Source: Lysobacterales bacterium (lineage in GTDB: Bacteria; Pseudomonadota; Gammaproteobacteria; Xanthomonadales; Ahniellaceae). Taken from it: a stretch of 64,000 bases of DNA. The stretch is taken from NCBI GenBank assembly GCA_016703225.1, contig JADJCM010000001.1, forward strand, positions 1,364,001-1,428,000. The letters are read 5' to 3'. Positions within the stretch are counted from its first letter, which is position 1, and each line of letters opens with the position of its first letter. Positions 1-8,131 of the stretch are shown here, in pieces. The notes beneath the pieces were generated by a model. It saw only the letters and a program-made list of their open reading frames with translations. It made no database searches and was not told the DNA's origin. A program made the position numbers and the translations under genes.

Positions 1-1085
1 GGCTCGCTGCCCTGGGTGACGGCGCGTGCGTAGTCGAGATTCATCACGGCGTAGTCGTAGCGGTACAGCCCGCCGCCGAGCGGGATCACGCGCGTCACCA
101 GGCGCACGTTGCCTTCGTCGGTCTCGAGCGTGGTCGGCAGCGACGCGCCGCCGCCCGGCACCGGTAGCGCGGCCCAACTGTCGATCGCCGGTCCTTCGAT
201 CTGGGCACCCGAGAAGCTGAAGCTGCTCCAGTTGCTGCCGCCCCAGGCGGTGCTGCCACGCACATGACGGAAGTTGTCGTTCGGGTGGTCCTCGTCGCGG
301 ATCAGGTACCAGGCCTCGAAGTAGTACTGCGCGCCCGGGTTCGCTGCCGGCGCCAGATCGGACTCGCGCACCATCATGCGGTGCGCCGGCGCGTTGAGGC
401 CGTGGTCGATGGCGACACCGCTGCAGGCGGGATCCCAGAGCGAACCACAGCGACCCCAGATGGCGTCCTTGGGAATGATCTCGGAGCGCGGGCCGAGGCG
501 GCGGGTCTCGTCGTTGTTGCTGGCGCCGTAGGTGTCGGAGCAGCCGACCAGACCGACCGTATTCGGAGCCGCCCACAGCACATGGCCGCCGGAGCAGCCG
601 CAACTGACATTGGTCGAATACCAGGCGTGCTTGACGCCGGCGCGACCGATTTGGTCGATGCTGCCATCGGCGTCGACGCGGTACAGGCTCCAGGTCAGCA
701 ACGGATGCTGGCGGTTGTTGTAGGGCGCGAGCGGCGCCGAGTAGCCGGCATTGATCCAGTCATTCCAGGGCACGTCAGCGCTGCCGATGTTCTGCAGGCT
801 GGCGCTGGGCGCGAAGTACACGCGCGCGCTGCTGGAATTGCCGTTGCAGCCGCCGATGCAGCCCCACATGGTGGCGCTGGAGCTGAGCGTGGTCAGCTTC
901 ACGTCAGTGGTGGTGCCCGGCGCGCCCGGCCACACCGGGTTGCTGCAGGCCAACACCGACTTCGGCGCGCCGAACAGAAAGGTCTCGCCCGCGGGGACGT
1001 CGGAAGTGCCGAGCAAGCTGGCGGCGGTCACCCCGGTGCCGACCGTCAGTGCCAGAACCCTGAGGGGTCGGGGAAGGATGCGCAT
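1..1085 (-). CDS. Secreted Cys-rich protein of unknown function (3' end cut off)
   Basis: The frame is open from an ATG at 1085 down to the window edge, giving 361 codons without a stop. The N-terminus (MRILPRPLRVLALTVGTG...) has a basic start and a hydrophobic stretch, so it is probably exported. The rest contains paired cysteines (GCIGGC, SCGCSGG, GRCGSAC), many Trp, Asn and Gly, and a segment that looks like a beta-rich surface or extracellular domain. I recognise no family. It lies downstream of, and in the same direction as, the RegA-like regulator gene, with a 105-bp gap holding an FNR-box-like palindrome. Gene reality is well supported by codon structure; function is unknown. Confidence 0.7.
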   Translation of the reverse strand, partial: MRILPRPLRVLALTVGTGVTAASLLGTSDVPAGETFLFGAPKSVLACSNPVWPGAPGTTTDVKLTTLSSSATMWGCIGGCNGNSSSARVYFAPSASLQNIGSADVPWNDWINAGYSAPLAPYNNRQHPLLTWSLYRVDADGSIDQIGRAGVKHAWYSTNVSCGCSGGHVLWAAPNTVGLVGCSDTYGASNNDETRRLGPRSEIIPKDAIWGRCGSLWDPACSGVAIDHGLNAPAHRMMVRESDLAPAANPGAQYYFEAWYLIRDEDHPNDNFRHVRGSTAWGGSNWSSFSFSGAQIEGPAIDSWAALPVPGGGASLPTTLETDEGNVRLVTRVIPLGGGLYRYDYAVMNLDYARAVTQGSE

Positions 1086-1169
1086 GCCGGCTCTCCGCGA
1101 GCGCGCGACCGGTGCCTGTCACCAATCGTCGCGAATCGCCAAGGCTCGACCGCCTCCGCGTTCACCGCC

Positions 1170-1183
1170 TTGACCTGGATCAA
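1170..1183 (-). promoter_or_regulatory. FNR/Anr-box-like palindrome
   Basis: The minus strand reads TTGATCCAGGTCAA, which is TTGAT-N4-GTCAA. It differs from the FNR/Anr consensus TTGAT-N4-ATCAA by one base. It is centred about 90 bp upstream of the secreted-protein start at 1085 and just after the stop of the RegA-like gene. This would fit oxygen-dependent control of the secreted protein, but no convincing -10 element was found, so it is a candidate only. Confidence 0.35.
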
Positions 1184-1190
1184 GTCGCCT

Positions 1191-1736
1191 TCACGCGGTC
1201 GGAGCGTGCTTGCGCAGGATGCGCTGCAGCGTGCGTCGGTGCATGCCGAGCGCACGCGCGGTGGCGGCGACGTTGCCGCCCTGTTCCTGCAGCACGCGCT
1301 GAATGTGTTCCCAGGCGACCCGGTTCCACGCCAGCGGGCGCTCGGGCGACGCCGCTTCCGCGCTGGCATCGGCATCGACCAGCCCAAGCGCGCGCAACAC
1401 CTGCGCGGCGTCGGCCGGCTTGGCCAGGTAGTCGTGGGCGCCGCGCTTGATCGCGGCCACCGCGGTGGCGATGCTGGCGTAGCCGGTGAGCAGCAGCACC
1501 CGCGCCTGCGGCCAGCGTGCCAGCAGTTCGGGCAAGGCCAGCAGCCCATCGTCGGCGCCAAGCTTGAGGTCGAGCACGATGTGCGTCGGCCTGAATTCCG
1601 CGCCGCTGGCGAGCGCGCCGGCCAGGCTGTTCGCGGCGAGCGCGATAGGGCCGCGCCGCTGCAACGAGCGTGCGAGCACGTCGGCAAACACCGCGTCGTC
1701 GTCGATCACCAGGATGCGCGCGGTGCTCGCGTTCAT
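1191..1736 (-). CDS. RegA/PrrA/ActR-type response regulator
   Basis: A 181-aa regulator with an N-terminal receiver (acidic pocket IDDD at 11-14, phospho-acceptor Asp in VLDLKLG near 56, Lys in LAKPAD near 106) and a short C-terminal Fis-type helix-turn-helix (GGNVAATARALGMHRRTLQRIL). Length and lack of an AAA+ domain are typical of the RegA/PrrA/ActR family, which controls respiration, carbon and nitrogen genes according to redox state. The start overlaps the stop of the kinase gene by ATGA (1733-1736), showing translational coupling. It is the last gene of a three-gene operon. Assignment to the family is strong; the targets are unknown. Confidence 0.9.
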   Translation of the reverse strand: MNASTARILVIDDDAVFADVLARSLQRRGPIALAANSLAGALASGAEFRPTHIVLDLKLGADDGLLALPELLARWPQARVLLLTGYASIATAVAAIKRGAHDYLAKPADAAQVLRALGLVDADASAEAASPERPLAWNRVAWEHIQRVLQEQGGNVAATARALGMHRRTLQRILRKHAPTA

Positions 1737-2974
1737 GCGCGCGGTTCCGGCCAGGCCAGCGTCGCCTGCACCCGGCTGCCGCCGCGGTCGTCGATCTCGA
1801 GCGCGCCGCCGTGGCGCTCGCAAATCAGTGCCGCGAGCGTCAGCCCAAGCCCGAGGCCATCGCGCTTGCCGCTGTGGAAGGCGCGCGGCGCCGTTGCGAA
1901 GCCGCTGCCGCCGTCCTCGACCTCGATGCACAAGTGCGCAGATTCGGCACGCAGCGCCAAGCGGATGTCGCGTCGCGCATTTGCCTGCGCCGCGTCCGCG
2001 GCATTGTTCAGCAGATTCACCAGCAGCAGTTCGAAGCCGCGGTCGAAGCGCGGCGTGCGCGCGGCCGCGCCGGCGTCGACTGCGACCTCCAGCTCGAATG
2101 CCGGCCGCAGCAGACGCCAGCGGCCGATGGCGGTCTCGACACGTTGCGCCAGCACGGCCGCATCGGTGTCCGCTTCCGGCTGCGCTTCGGCCACCAGCTG
2201 CCGCACCGCATCGCGACAGGCATCGAGTTGCCGTGCGATCAGGTCGAGGTCGGCCCGCGCGGTCGCGCTGGCATCTTCGCGCAGGTCGGCGAGCAGCACC
2301 GCCATCGTCGCCAGCGGCGTATTCAGCGCATGCGCCGCGCCGGCACCGAGGGTGGCGACCGCGAGCACGCCTTCGTCGCGCAGGCTGCGTTCGCGCGCGG
2401 CCGCCAGTTCCACACGCTGCGCGGCCATGGTCGTGGCCACGCGCACGCCGACCCAGCCGACCGCTCCGGCGCTGACCAGGAAATTGATCCACATGCCGAA
2501 CAGGTGCAGGTCGAACTCGCCATGCACATGCGGCAGCGGCGCATGCCCGAACCACAACGCGCTGTAGGCGAACACCGCCAGCAGCGCGGTCGCGACCACC
2601 GCGCGCGCCGAGCGCCAGGCTGCGGCCAGCGCGATCGGCACCAGATACAGCGACACGAACGGATTGGCCGGACCGCCCGCCCAGTACAGCTGCCAGCTGA
2701 GCACGCCGATATCGAGCGCCAGCGTCGGCGTCAGCGGCGCGACGCGTCCGCTGCGTGCAGCGATCTGGATGGCGGCGTTGACCAGCGCCAGCAGCGCCAC
2801 GCCCGCCAGCAGCGGCCGCCACGGCAACATGATGTGCAGCCAGTAGTCGACGCCGGCGAACACCACCAGCTGCGCGAGCACGGCGACCCAGCGCAATCGC
2901 ACCAGCGCCGCCGCCTGCGTCGCCGCGTCGCGCGCGTCGGCGGCACGCGCCAGCGGCGAAGCCGGGCTGCTCAT
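1733..2974 (-). CDS. RegB/PrrB-type redox sensor histidine kinase
   Basis: A 413-aa membrane kinase with about six hydrophobic segments in the first 180 residues, then a dimerisation/phosphorylation domain and an HATPase domain (DGGSGF, GLGLGLT). Three RegB hallmarks are visible: the quinone-site heptapeptide GGPANPF at 100-106, the H-box AAHALNTPLATM with His215, and a Cys at 253, 38 residues after that His, where the redox-active cysteine of RegB lies. It therefore probably senses quinone pool and redox state. Start and stop overlap its neighbours by 4 nt on both sides (2971-2974 and 1733-1736). Confidence 0.93.
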   Translation of the reverse strand: MSSPASPLARAADARDAATQAAALVRLRWVAVLAQLVVFAGVDYWLHIMLPWRPLLAGVALLALVNAAIQIAARSGRVAPLTPTLALDIGVLSWQLYWAGGPANPFVSLYLVPIALAAAWRSARAVVATALLAVFAYSALWFGHAPLPHVHGEFDLHLFGMWINFLVSAGAVGWVGVRVATTMAAQRVELAAARERSLRDEGVLAVATLGAGAAHALNTPLATMAVLLADLREDASATARADLDLIARQLDACRDAVRQLVAEAQPEADTDAAVLAQRVETAIGRWRLLRPAFELEVAVDAGAAARTPRFDRGFELLLVNLLNNAADAAQANARRDIRLALRAESAHLCIEVEDGGSGFATAPRAFHSGKRDGLGLGLTLAALICERHGGALEIDDRGGSRVQATLAWPEPRA

Positions 2975-4497
2975 GCGTCCGCGGCGGGCGCAGCGGCCAG
3001 CGCCGCGAACCAGCCGGCGACGCGACGTTCGCCCTCGTCACCGTCGCGCACGTGGCAGAACTCGTTGGCGCGCGAGCAGTAGCGGTAGTCGCGGCCCCAT
3101 TCGCGATGCGCGCGCGCGACCGCGGCGACTGCATACACGATGCGCCGTGCCTCGTCGTCGGTCATGGTCGGATGGATCGACACGCGCACCCAGCCCGGCT
3201 TGTGGCTGAGATCGCCGGTGTTGATCTGGCAGGTGATCGAATGCGAGTACTCGTGGCTGACCTGCAACAGGTAGTGACCATAGGTGCCGGCACAGGAACA
3301 GCCGCCGCGGCTCTGGATGCCGAAGCGGTCGTTGAGCAGCCGCACCGCCAGGTTGTAGTGCAGGCCCTCGATGTAGAACGAGAGCACGCCGAGCCGGTGC
3401 GGCTGGTTGTCGGCGAGCAGGTGCAGGCCCGGAATCGCGCGCAGGCCCGGCCACAGGATCGCGAGCAGTTCTGCCTCGCGCGCGAGCATGTTGCGTGTGC
3501 CCATCGCTTCCTTGAGCTCGATGCACAGCGCGGCGCGGATCGCCTGCAGGAAACCCGGCGTGCCGCCGTCCTCGCGTGCCTCGATGTCGTCGACGTACTT
3601 GTGTTCGCCCCAGGGGTTGGTCCAGTCGACGGTGCCGCCACCGGGGTTGTCGGGAATGCGGTTGTGATAGAGCTTGTGGTCGAACACCAGCACGCCCGGC
3701 GTGCCCGGGCCGCCGAGGAACTTGTGCGGCGAGAAGAAGATCGCGTCGAGTTGCGCATCGGGCCGGCCCGGCGGGTGCATGTCGATGTCGATGTACGGTG
3801 CACTGCAGGCGAAGTCGACGAAGCACAAGCCGCCGGCGCGATGCATGCGCTCGGCGATGTCGTGGTACGGCGTGAACAGGCCGGTGACGTTCGAGCACGA
3901 GGTCACGCTCGCGATCTTGAGCGGCCGCTCGCGGTGTTCCACGAGCAGGCGATCGAGTGCGTCGAGGTCGACCAGGCCATTCGCGTCGGCGTCGATCACG
4001 CGCACGTCGCACAGCGTCTCCAGCCACGAGGTCTGGTTCGAGTGGTGCTCCATGTGCGAGACGAACACCACCGGGCGCTCGTGCTCCGGCTTGCGCGCGA
4101 GTTCATGGAAGCGCTCGTGCACACGCAGCCCGAGAATGCGCTGGAACTTGTTGACCACGCCAGTCATGCCGGTGCCGTAGCAGATCAGCGCGTGGTTCGG
4201 CCCAGCATTGACGTGTTGCTTGATGCGCTTCAGGGCGTGGTGGTACGCCCGCGTCATGGTCGCGCCGGTCTCGCTGGTCTCGGTATGGGTATTGCCGACG
4301 AAGGGCAGGATCTGGTTGCGCATCACGTCTTCGAGCGGGCCGTACATGCGCCCGCTCGCGGTCCAGTCGGCATACAGGATGCGCTGGCGCCCGAGCGGAG
4401 AATCGAACTCCTGGTCGATGCCGACGATGTTGCGGCGGAACGGCGCGAACCAGTCCTGCAGGCGGGACGAAGGCGCGATGGATTCAAGAGCAGACAT
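2971..4497 (-). CDS. Class V aminotransferase / cysteine-desulfurase-like PLP enzyme
   Basis: A 508-aa fold-type I PLP enzyme. Visible features are SHMEHHSN (the conserved His region of the SufS/NifS group), VDFACSAPY with the PLP-binding Asp, the Schiff-base Lys in SPHKFLGG, GGGTVDW, and GGCSCAGTYGH, whose cysteines lie where desulfurases carry the active Cys. I chose the ATG at 4497; the longer frame upstream runs antisense through the divergent neighbour. It is the first gene of the operon with the RegB/RegA-like pair (ATGA overlap at 2971-2974). The exact reaction is unknown: desulfurase, selenocysteine lyase or another class V activity is possible. The coupling to a redox two-component system is unusual. 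Confidence 0.85.
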   Translation of the reverse strand: MSALESIAPSSRLQDWFAPFRRNIVGIDQEFDSPLGRQRILYADWTASGRMYGPLEDVMRNQILPFVGNTHTETSETGATMTRAYHHALKRIKQHVNAGPNHALICYGTGMTGVVNKFQRILGLRVHERFHELARKPEHERPVVFVSHMEHHSNQTSWLETLCDVRVIDADANGLVDLDALDRLLVEHRERPLKIASVTSCSNVTGLFTPYHDIAERMHRAGGLCFVDFACSAPYIDIDMHPPGRPDAQLDAIFFSPHKFLGGPGTPGVLVFDHKLYHNRIPDNPGGGTVDWTNPWGEHKYVDDIEAREDGGTPGFLQAIRAALCIELKEAMGTRNMLAREAELLAILWPGLRAIPGLHLLADNQPHRLGVLSFYIEGLHYNLAVRLLNDRFGIQSRGGCSCAGTYGHYLLQVSHEYSHSITCQINTGDLSHKPGWVRVSIHPTMTDDEARRIVYAVAAVARAHREWGRDYRYCSRANEFCHVRDGDEGERRVAGWFAALAAAPAADA

Positions 4498-4566
4498 GCA
4501 GGCAGACTCCGGGGGCGCCGCCATTATCCCCCATCTCCCGCCCGTCCCCACCAAACGAGAGCCCCC

Positions 4567-5325
4567 ATGCGCAGCACCCTGCTCCTGATCTTCATCCTTG
4601 CTGCCGGCATCGGCTTGTACCGGATTGGCACCGATCCCTATCGCACCGCGCTGCCGTTCGAAGTCGAGGACCTGTCGCCGATTGCGCCGCAGCTGGCGAA
4701 GCTGCCGCCGGAGGATCGTCAGCTGGTCACCGACTACCTCAAGCGCAGCAATGGCGACGTGTTGCCGGCGCAGTTCGCCGATCCGGACAATCCGCTGACC
4801 GCGCGCACCTTTGCCGAGGCGATCGCGCTGGAGAAGACGCACCGCGAGAAGATGAAAGTCGAACGCGCGCGCCTCGCCGCCTGGCGCGCCGAGCGCGAGT
4901 CGCAGTTTCGGCCGTTGCGCGACATCGTCTCGGCACGCATCGTGAATCGCGAAGAACTTCCCGCCGACCAGGTCTATGGCAGCCAGGACGCCGGCTTCGC
5001 CAAGTCCGCCAGCGGCGGCGGCGAGCGGGGACTGGTCACCGTGCTCACCTACCGCTTCATGAACCGCGGCAACCGCACCATCACCACCCTGCGCGGCAAC
5101 CTCGAAGTCGCCGGCAGCGGTTTGATGCCGGCCGCATCCTGCTGGATCGACGACCAGGAACGCCTCCCCGCACTCGAACACCGCGACCTGCGCTGCCGCA
5201 CGCCGGCCGACGCGCCCGCCGCCGACCGCGAGCTGGTGCAGCGGCCGCTGAACCAGATTCCGCTCGACTGGTATCCGAAGGAAATCCGCTTCGACGATGG
5301 TCGGGTGATGAAGGGGCCGGAGTGA
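4567..5325 (+). CDS. Exported or membrane-anchored protein, unknown
   Basis: A 252-aa protein starting at ATG 4567 with one N-terminal hydrophobic segment (residues 4-18), then a hydrophilic domain containing a charged helical stretch (residues 85-125). Near the C-terminus it has two Cys (SCWIDD, DLRCRT) and ends in a conserved-looking stretch, YPKEIRFDDGRVMKGPE. It is divergent from the aminotransferase operon. I do not recognise the family. Its last 120 bp recur almost identically 765 bp downstream (5965-6084). Confidence 0.75.
   Translation: MRSTLLLIFILAAGIGLYRIGTDPYRTALPFEVEDLSPIAPQLAKLPPEDRQLVTDYLKRSNGDVLPAQFADPDNPLTARTFAEAIALEKTHREKMKVERARLAAWRAERESQFRPLRDIVSARIVNREELPADQVYGSQDAGFAKSASGGGERGLVTVLTYRFMNRGNRTITTLRGNLEVAGSGLMPAASCWIDDQERLPALEHRDLRCRTPADAPAADRELVQRPLNQIPLDWYPKEIRFDDGRVMKGPE
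5200..5319 (+). repeat. Direct repeat, copy 1 (3' end of the 4567-5325 gene)
   Basis: This 120-bp segment encodes the C-terminal 40 or so residues of the upstream gene and matches 5965-6084 with about five substitutions and no indels, at a constant offset of 765 bp. Confidence 0.9.
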
Positions 5326-5385
5326 TCCCGAGGCCGCGGCGGCCATGCGCCCGCGGCAATGGCTTCGGGCGAGATCGGCTTGCGT

Positions 5386-5916
5386 CTATCGGCCAAACTC
5401 CGCGGCGATCTCCGGCGACATCAGTCGCTTCGCGATCCAGCCGAACAGAACGCAGAAACCGAGGCCGAAGATGGCGCTGAACACGGCCATCGTGATGAAG
5501 AAAGCGCCCATGTCCGGGGCGCCGGGCGCCGCGGCAAACTGCTGGCGCATGTGCCCCATCATGCTGAATTGCGCGTGCAAGCCGACCAGTTGCGACGCGA
5601 TGCTGCCGATCATCAAGACGATGATCGCTACGCGCGCCCAGTTCTTTCGAAGCAGCAGTCCAATCGATGCGATCAGCGTGATGACCGCGACACCGAGCAT
5701 CAACGCAAAAAACACGGCGAAGTTGCTCATCATCCACTGGAACAGCCATGGCATGTCCGGCGGCATGGAGGTGCTCGCTCGATCGAAACCCGCGCCGCCA
5801 AAGACCGTGTGCAGCATGATGTTCTGGAGGATCGACACCATCGTGCCCATGCCCGAAAACGCGACCAGGGTCCAGCCCAGGGCGGTGATGAATCCTGATT
5901 TCACTGGTGAGTTCAT
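5386..5916 (-). CDS. Small polytopic membrane protein, unknown
   Basis: A 176-aa protein with about four transmembrane segments (GFITALGWTLVAFSGMG, NFAVFFALMLGVAVITLIAS, RVAIIVLMIGSIAS, FFITMAVFSAIFGLGFCVLFG). The ATG at 5916 is preceded by GGGAGGG, a good ribosome binding site; the longer frame up to 6126 would run through the repeat copy and is rejected. The protein is Met- and Phe-rich with a His/Met segment (QFSMMGHMRQQF). It is transcribed against its neighbours and lies exactly between the two copies of the 120-bp repeat, which suggests it arrived or was kept with a duplication. Function unknown. Confidence 0.75.
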   Translation of the reverse strand: MNSPVKSGFITALGWTLVAFSGMGTMVSILQNIMLHTVFGGAGFDRASTSMPPDMPWLFQWMMSNFAVFFALMLGVAVITLIASIGLLLRKNWARVAIIVLMIGSIASQLVGLHAQFSMMGHMRQQFAAAPGAPDMGAFFITMAVFSAIFGLGFCVLFGWIAKRLMSPEIAAEFGR

Positions 5917-5964
5917 CGCGGGTCCCTCCCATTCCAGCGCGAGCGTAGCGAGGAACCGAGTGCG

Positions 5965-6084
5965 ACGCCGGCCGACGCGCCCGCCGCCGACCGCGAGCTG
6001 GTGCAGCGGCCGCTCAACCAGATCCCGCTCGACCGGTACCCGAAGGAAATCCGCTTCGACGATGGTCAGGTGATGAAGGGGCCG
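5965..6084 (+). pseudogene. 3' remnant: second copy of the 120-bp repeat
   Basis: The segment reads in the same frame as the C-terminus of the 4567-5325 gene (...VQRPLNQIPLDRYPKEI...) and ends at a TAG, but has no matching upstream coding part. It is therefore a gene tail left by a partial duplication. Most differences from copy 1 are third-codon-position or conservative changes, so the tail was under selection for part of its history or the duplication is recent. Confidence 0.8.
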
Positions 6085-6125
6085 CGGTAGCGGGAGGTTG
6101 ACGGCGGCGGGTGTCGTCGGCATCA

Positions 6126-6157
6126 TTGACGCAAATGCGACGCGTTCGCATTACGAT
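6126..6157 (+). promoter_or_regulatory. Promoter with Fur-box-like 19-bp palindrome
   Basis: At 6134-6152 there is a perfect inverted repeat AATGCGA-CGCGT-TCGCATT. It has the length and outer arms of a Fur box (AATGAGAAT-N-ATTCTCATT differs by one base in each 7-bp arm). A TTGACG at 6126-6131 looks like a -35 element and TACGAT at 6152-6157 like a -10, although the 20-bp spacing is long. The palindrome would thus cover the promoter of the receptor/CobN-like operon, 31 bp before its first start codon. Binding by Fur is inference. Confidence 0.5.
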
Positions 6158-6182
6158 CTCCGACTCTTCCAGGACCTCCCCC

Positions 6183-8129
6183 ATGCGCCCCACCACCTCT
6201 CGGCGTTACGTGACGACGCCCCCGTTCCGAATGATTTCCCTGCTGATCGCCATGAGCCTGCCCTTGGCGGCCTGGGCGGAGCCGGCGCCCCGCGCAGCCC
6301 CAACCGAGCTGGACGAGGTGACCGTCACCGCGACGCTGAACCAGCGCGACCTGCGCACGGCCCCGGCCTCGGTGACCGTGGTCGACCGCGCCGAGCTCGA
6401 TCGGCGTGCGCCACCGACCCTGCTGGAGGCGATTCGCGGCCTGCCCGGCGTCACCCTGAGCCCGCGCCAGGTCGGCGGCCGCAAGACCTTCTCGCTGCGC
6501 GGCCTGGAGGGCAAGCATGTGCTGGTGCTGGTCGATGGCCGGCGCATCTCCGCCTCCGACGACGTCGCTGGTCATTCCGACTACCAGTATGGCTGGCTGC
6601 CGATGGAAGCGGTCGAACGCATCGAGGTCGTGCGTGGTCCGATGTCCACCCTTTACGGCTCCGAGGCACTGGGTGGCGTCATCAACGTCATCACCCGCCG
6701 CGGCCAGGGCGACTGGCATGGCGAACTGCAACTGCGCGGGCTCGCACTGCTCGGCGACGAGGGTGGCGATGGACATCGCAGCACCTTCGTCACACGCGGC
6801 GGTCTCGGTGAGCGTGTCGGTTTGGCGGTCGAGGGCGAGCACTCGCGGATCGACGCGGTGCCGTTGCGAGAAGACGCGCGTTACGCCGAGCAGGAAGGCA
6901 GCGATGCGCGCTCGCTCGGCGTCAGCGCACGCATCGACTTGACCGAGCGTCAGCGCCTGGAGTTCGGAGCGCGCAGCGGCGATGAGGAACGCTGGTACGG
7001 AGATGTCACCCGCGCCGGTCTCGCCTACGACAATCACTACGAACTAGCCCGCGACACCGTGCATCTCGACTGGTTCGCCGGCGTCGGCGTGGCCGATCTG
7101 GTGCTGCGTGGTTACCGCAGCGAACTCGACATTACCAATTGGCGCACCGAAAACGTCGAGCCGACCAGGCCGCAGCGACTGGTCGACCGCGTTCTCGACG
7201 GTCACGCCAGCGCCGGCTTCGGCGCGCATCGAGTCACCGCCGGATTCGAGCTGCGCGAGGAGTATTTGGCCAACTCCGGTCTCGCCGGTGGCAGCGACGA
7301 CGCCACCCATCGTGCCCTGTTCGTGCAGGACGAATGGCAAATCGCAGAGCGCCTCGGCTTCACCGGCGGCCTGCGCATCGACGAGCACGAGTTCTTCGGC
7401 AGCCAGCCGAGCCCGCGCGCCTACCTCGTGTACGAGGCCAGCGACACCTGGGTGCTTAAGGGTGGCTGGGGTCGCGCGTTCAAGGCGCCGACGCTGAAAC
7501 AGATTTCGCCCGACTATGTCGGCGCCGAAGGCCCGCACAGCTTCCTCGGCAATGCCGCGATCCAGCCCGAGACCGCCGACGCTTTCGAGTTGGCGGCGGA
7601 TTTCCTGTCCGGGCCATGGACGCTGCGCGCTTCGCTGTTCGACACGCAGGTCGATGACCTGATCACCTATCGCCTGATCGAGCAGCAGGGGCCGCGTCGC
7701 ATCTACCAATACGACAACGTCGACGCCGCGCGCCTGCGTGGTGCCGAAATCGGAGGCGAGTACGCGCTGAGCGAATCCCTGCAGTTCGGCCTGGACCTGA
7801 GCCTGCTCGATAGCGAAGACCGCGCCACCGGTGCCGAACTCGAGTACCGCCCGGAACACGCCGTCAACGCTCGCATCGACTGGGCGCCGAGCGAAGCCTG
7901 GAGCCTGCGGTTCGGCGGCGAGCGAACCGGTAAGCAGACCGGGGCGGGCGTGCTCTTGCCTGGCTACACGCTGTGGAACGCGGCCGTCACCCGCCGCTTC
8001 GGCGAACACCTGCGCCTGCGCCTTGGGCTCGACAACCTGACCGACGTTCGCCTCGATGGCCGATCCGTCGACTACGGTTACGCCGAACGCGGCCGCGGCG
8101 TGTCGCTGTCGGTCGGCGTCGGCTTCTGA
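6183..8129 (+). CDS. TonB-dependent outer-membrane receptor (HmuR/BtuB-like)
   Basis: A 648-aa receptor. A signal peptide (MISLLIAMSLPLAAWA region) is followed by a TonB-box-like LDEVTVTAT, a plug domain (VLVLVDGRRI, ERIEVVRGPMSTLYGSEALGGVINVITRRG) and a 22-strand-type barrel ending in an aromatic residue (VGVGF). FKAPTLKQ near residue 440 corresponds to the FRAP-type motif of heme and cobalamin receptors. The ATG at 6183 has AGGA 8 nt upstream and leaves the Fur-like palindrome outside the gene; ATG 6111 would not. It is the first gene of a four-gene operon, 2 nt before the chelatase-like gene. Heme or another metal tetrapyrrole is the likely ligand, by context. Confidence 0.92.
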   Translation: MRPTTSRRYVTTPPFRMISLLIAMSLPLAAWAEPAPRAAPTELDEVTVTATLNQRDLRTAPASVTVVDRAELDRRAPPTLLEAIRGLPGVTLSPRQVGGRKTFSLRGLEGKHVLVLVDGRRISASDDVAGHSDYQYGWLPMEAVERIEVVRGPMSTLYGSEALGGVINVITRRGQGDWHGELQLRGLALLGDEGGDGHRSTFVTRGGLGERVGLAVEGEHSRIDAVPLREDARYAEQEGSDARSLGVSARIDLTERQRLEFGARSGDEERWYGDVTRAGLAYDNHYELARDTVHLDWFAGVGVADLVLRGYRSELDITNWRTENVEPTRPQRLVDRVLDGHASAGFGAHRVTAGFELREEYLANSGLAGGSDDATHRALFVQDEWQIAERLGFTGGLRIDEHEFFGSQPSPRAYLVYEASDTWVLKGGWGRAFKAPTLKQISPDYVGAEGPHSFLGNAAIQPETADAFELAADFLSGPWTLRASLFDTQVDDLITYRLIEQQGPRRIYQYDNVDAARLRGAEIGGEYALSESLQFGLDLSLLDSEDRATGAELEYRPEHAVNARIDWAPSEAWSLRFGGERTGKQTGAGVLLPGYTLWNAAVTRRFGEHLRLRLGLDNLTDVRLDGRSVDYGYAERGRGVSLSVGVGF

Positions 8130-8131
8130 CG

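Noticed and set aside
264..2567. Long plus-strand open frame over the secreted protein, RegA-like and RegB-like genes
   Set aside because: It is antisense to clear protein families and has the Arg/Ala/Gly-rich composition of high-GC shadow frames.
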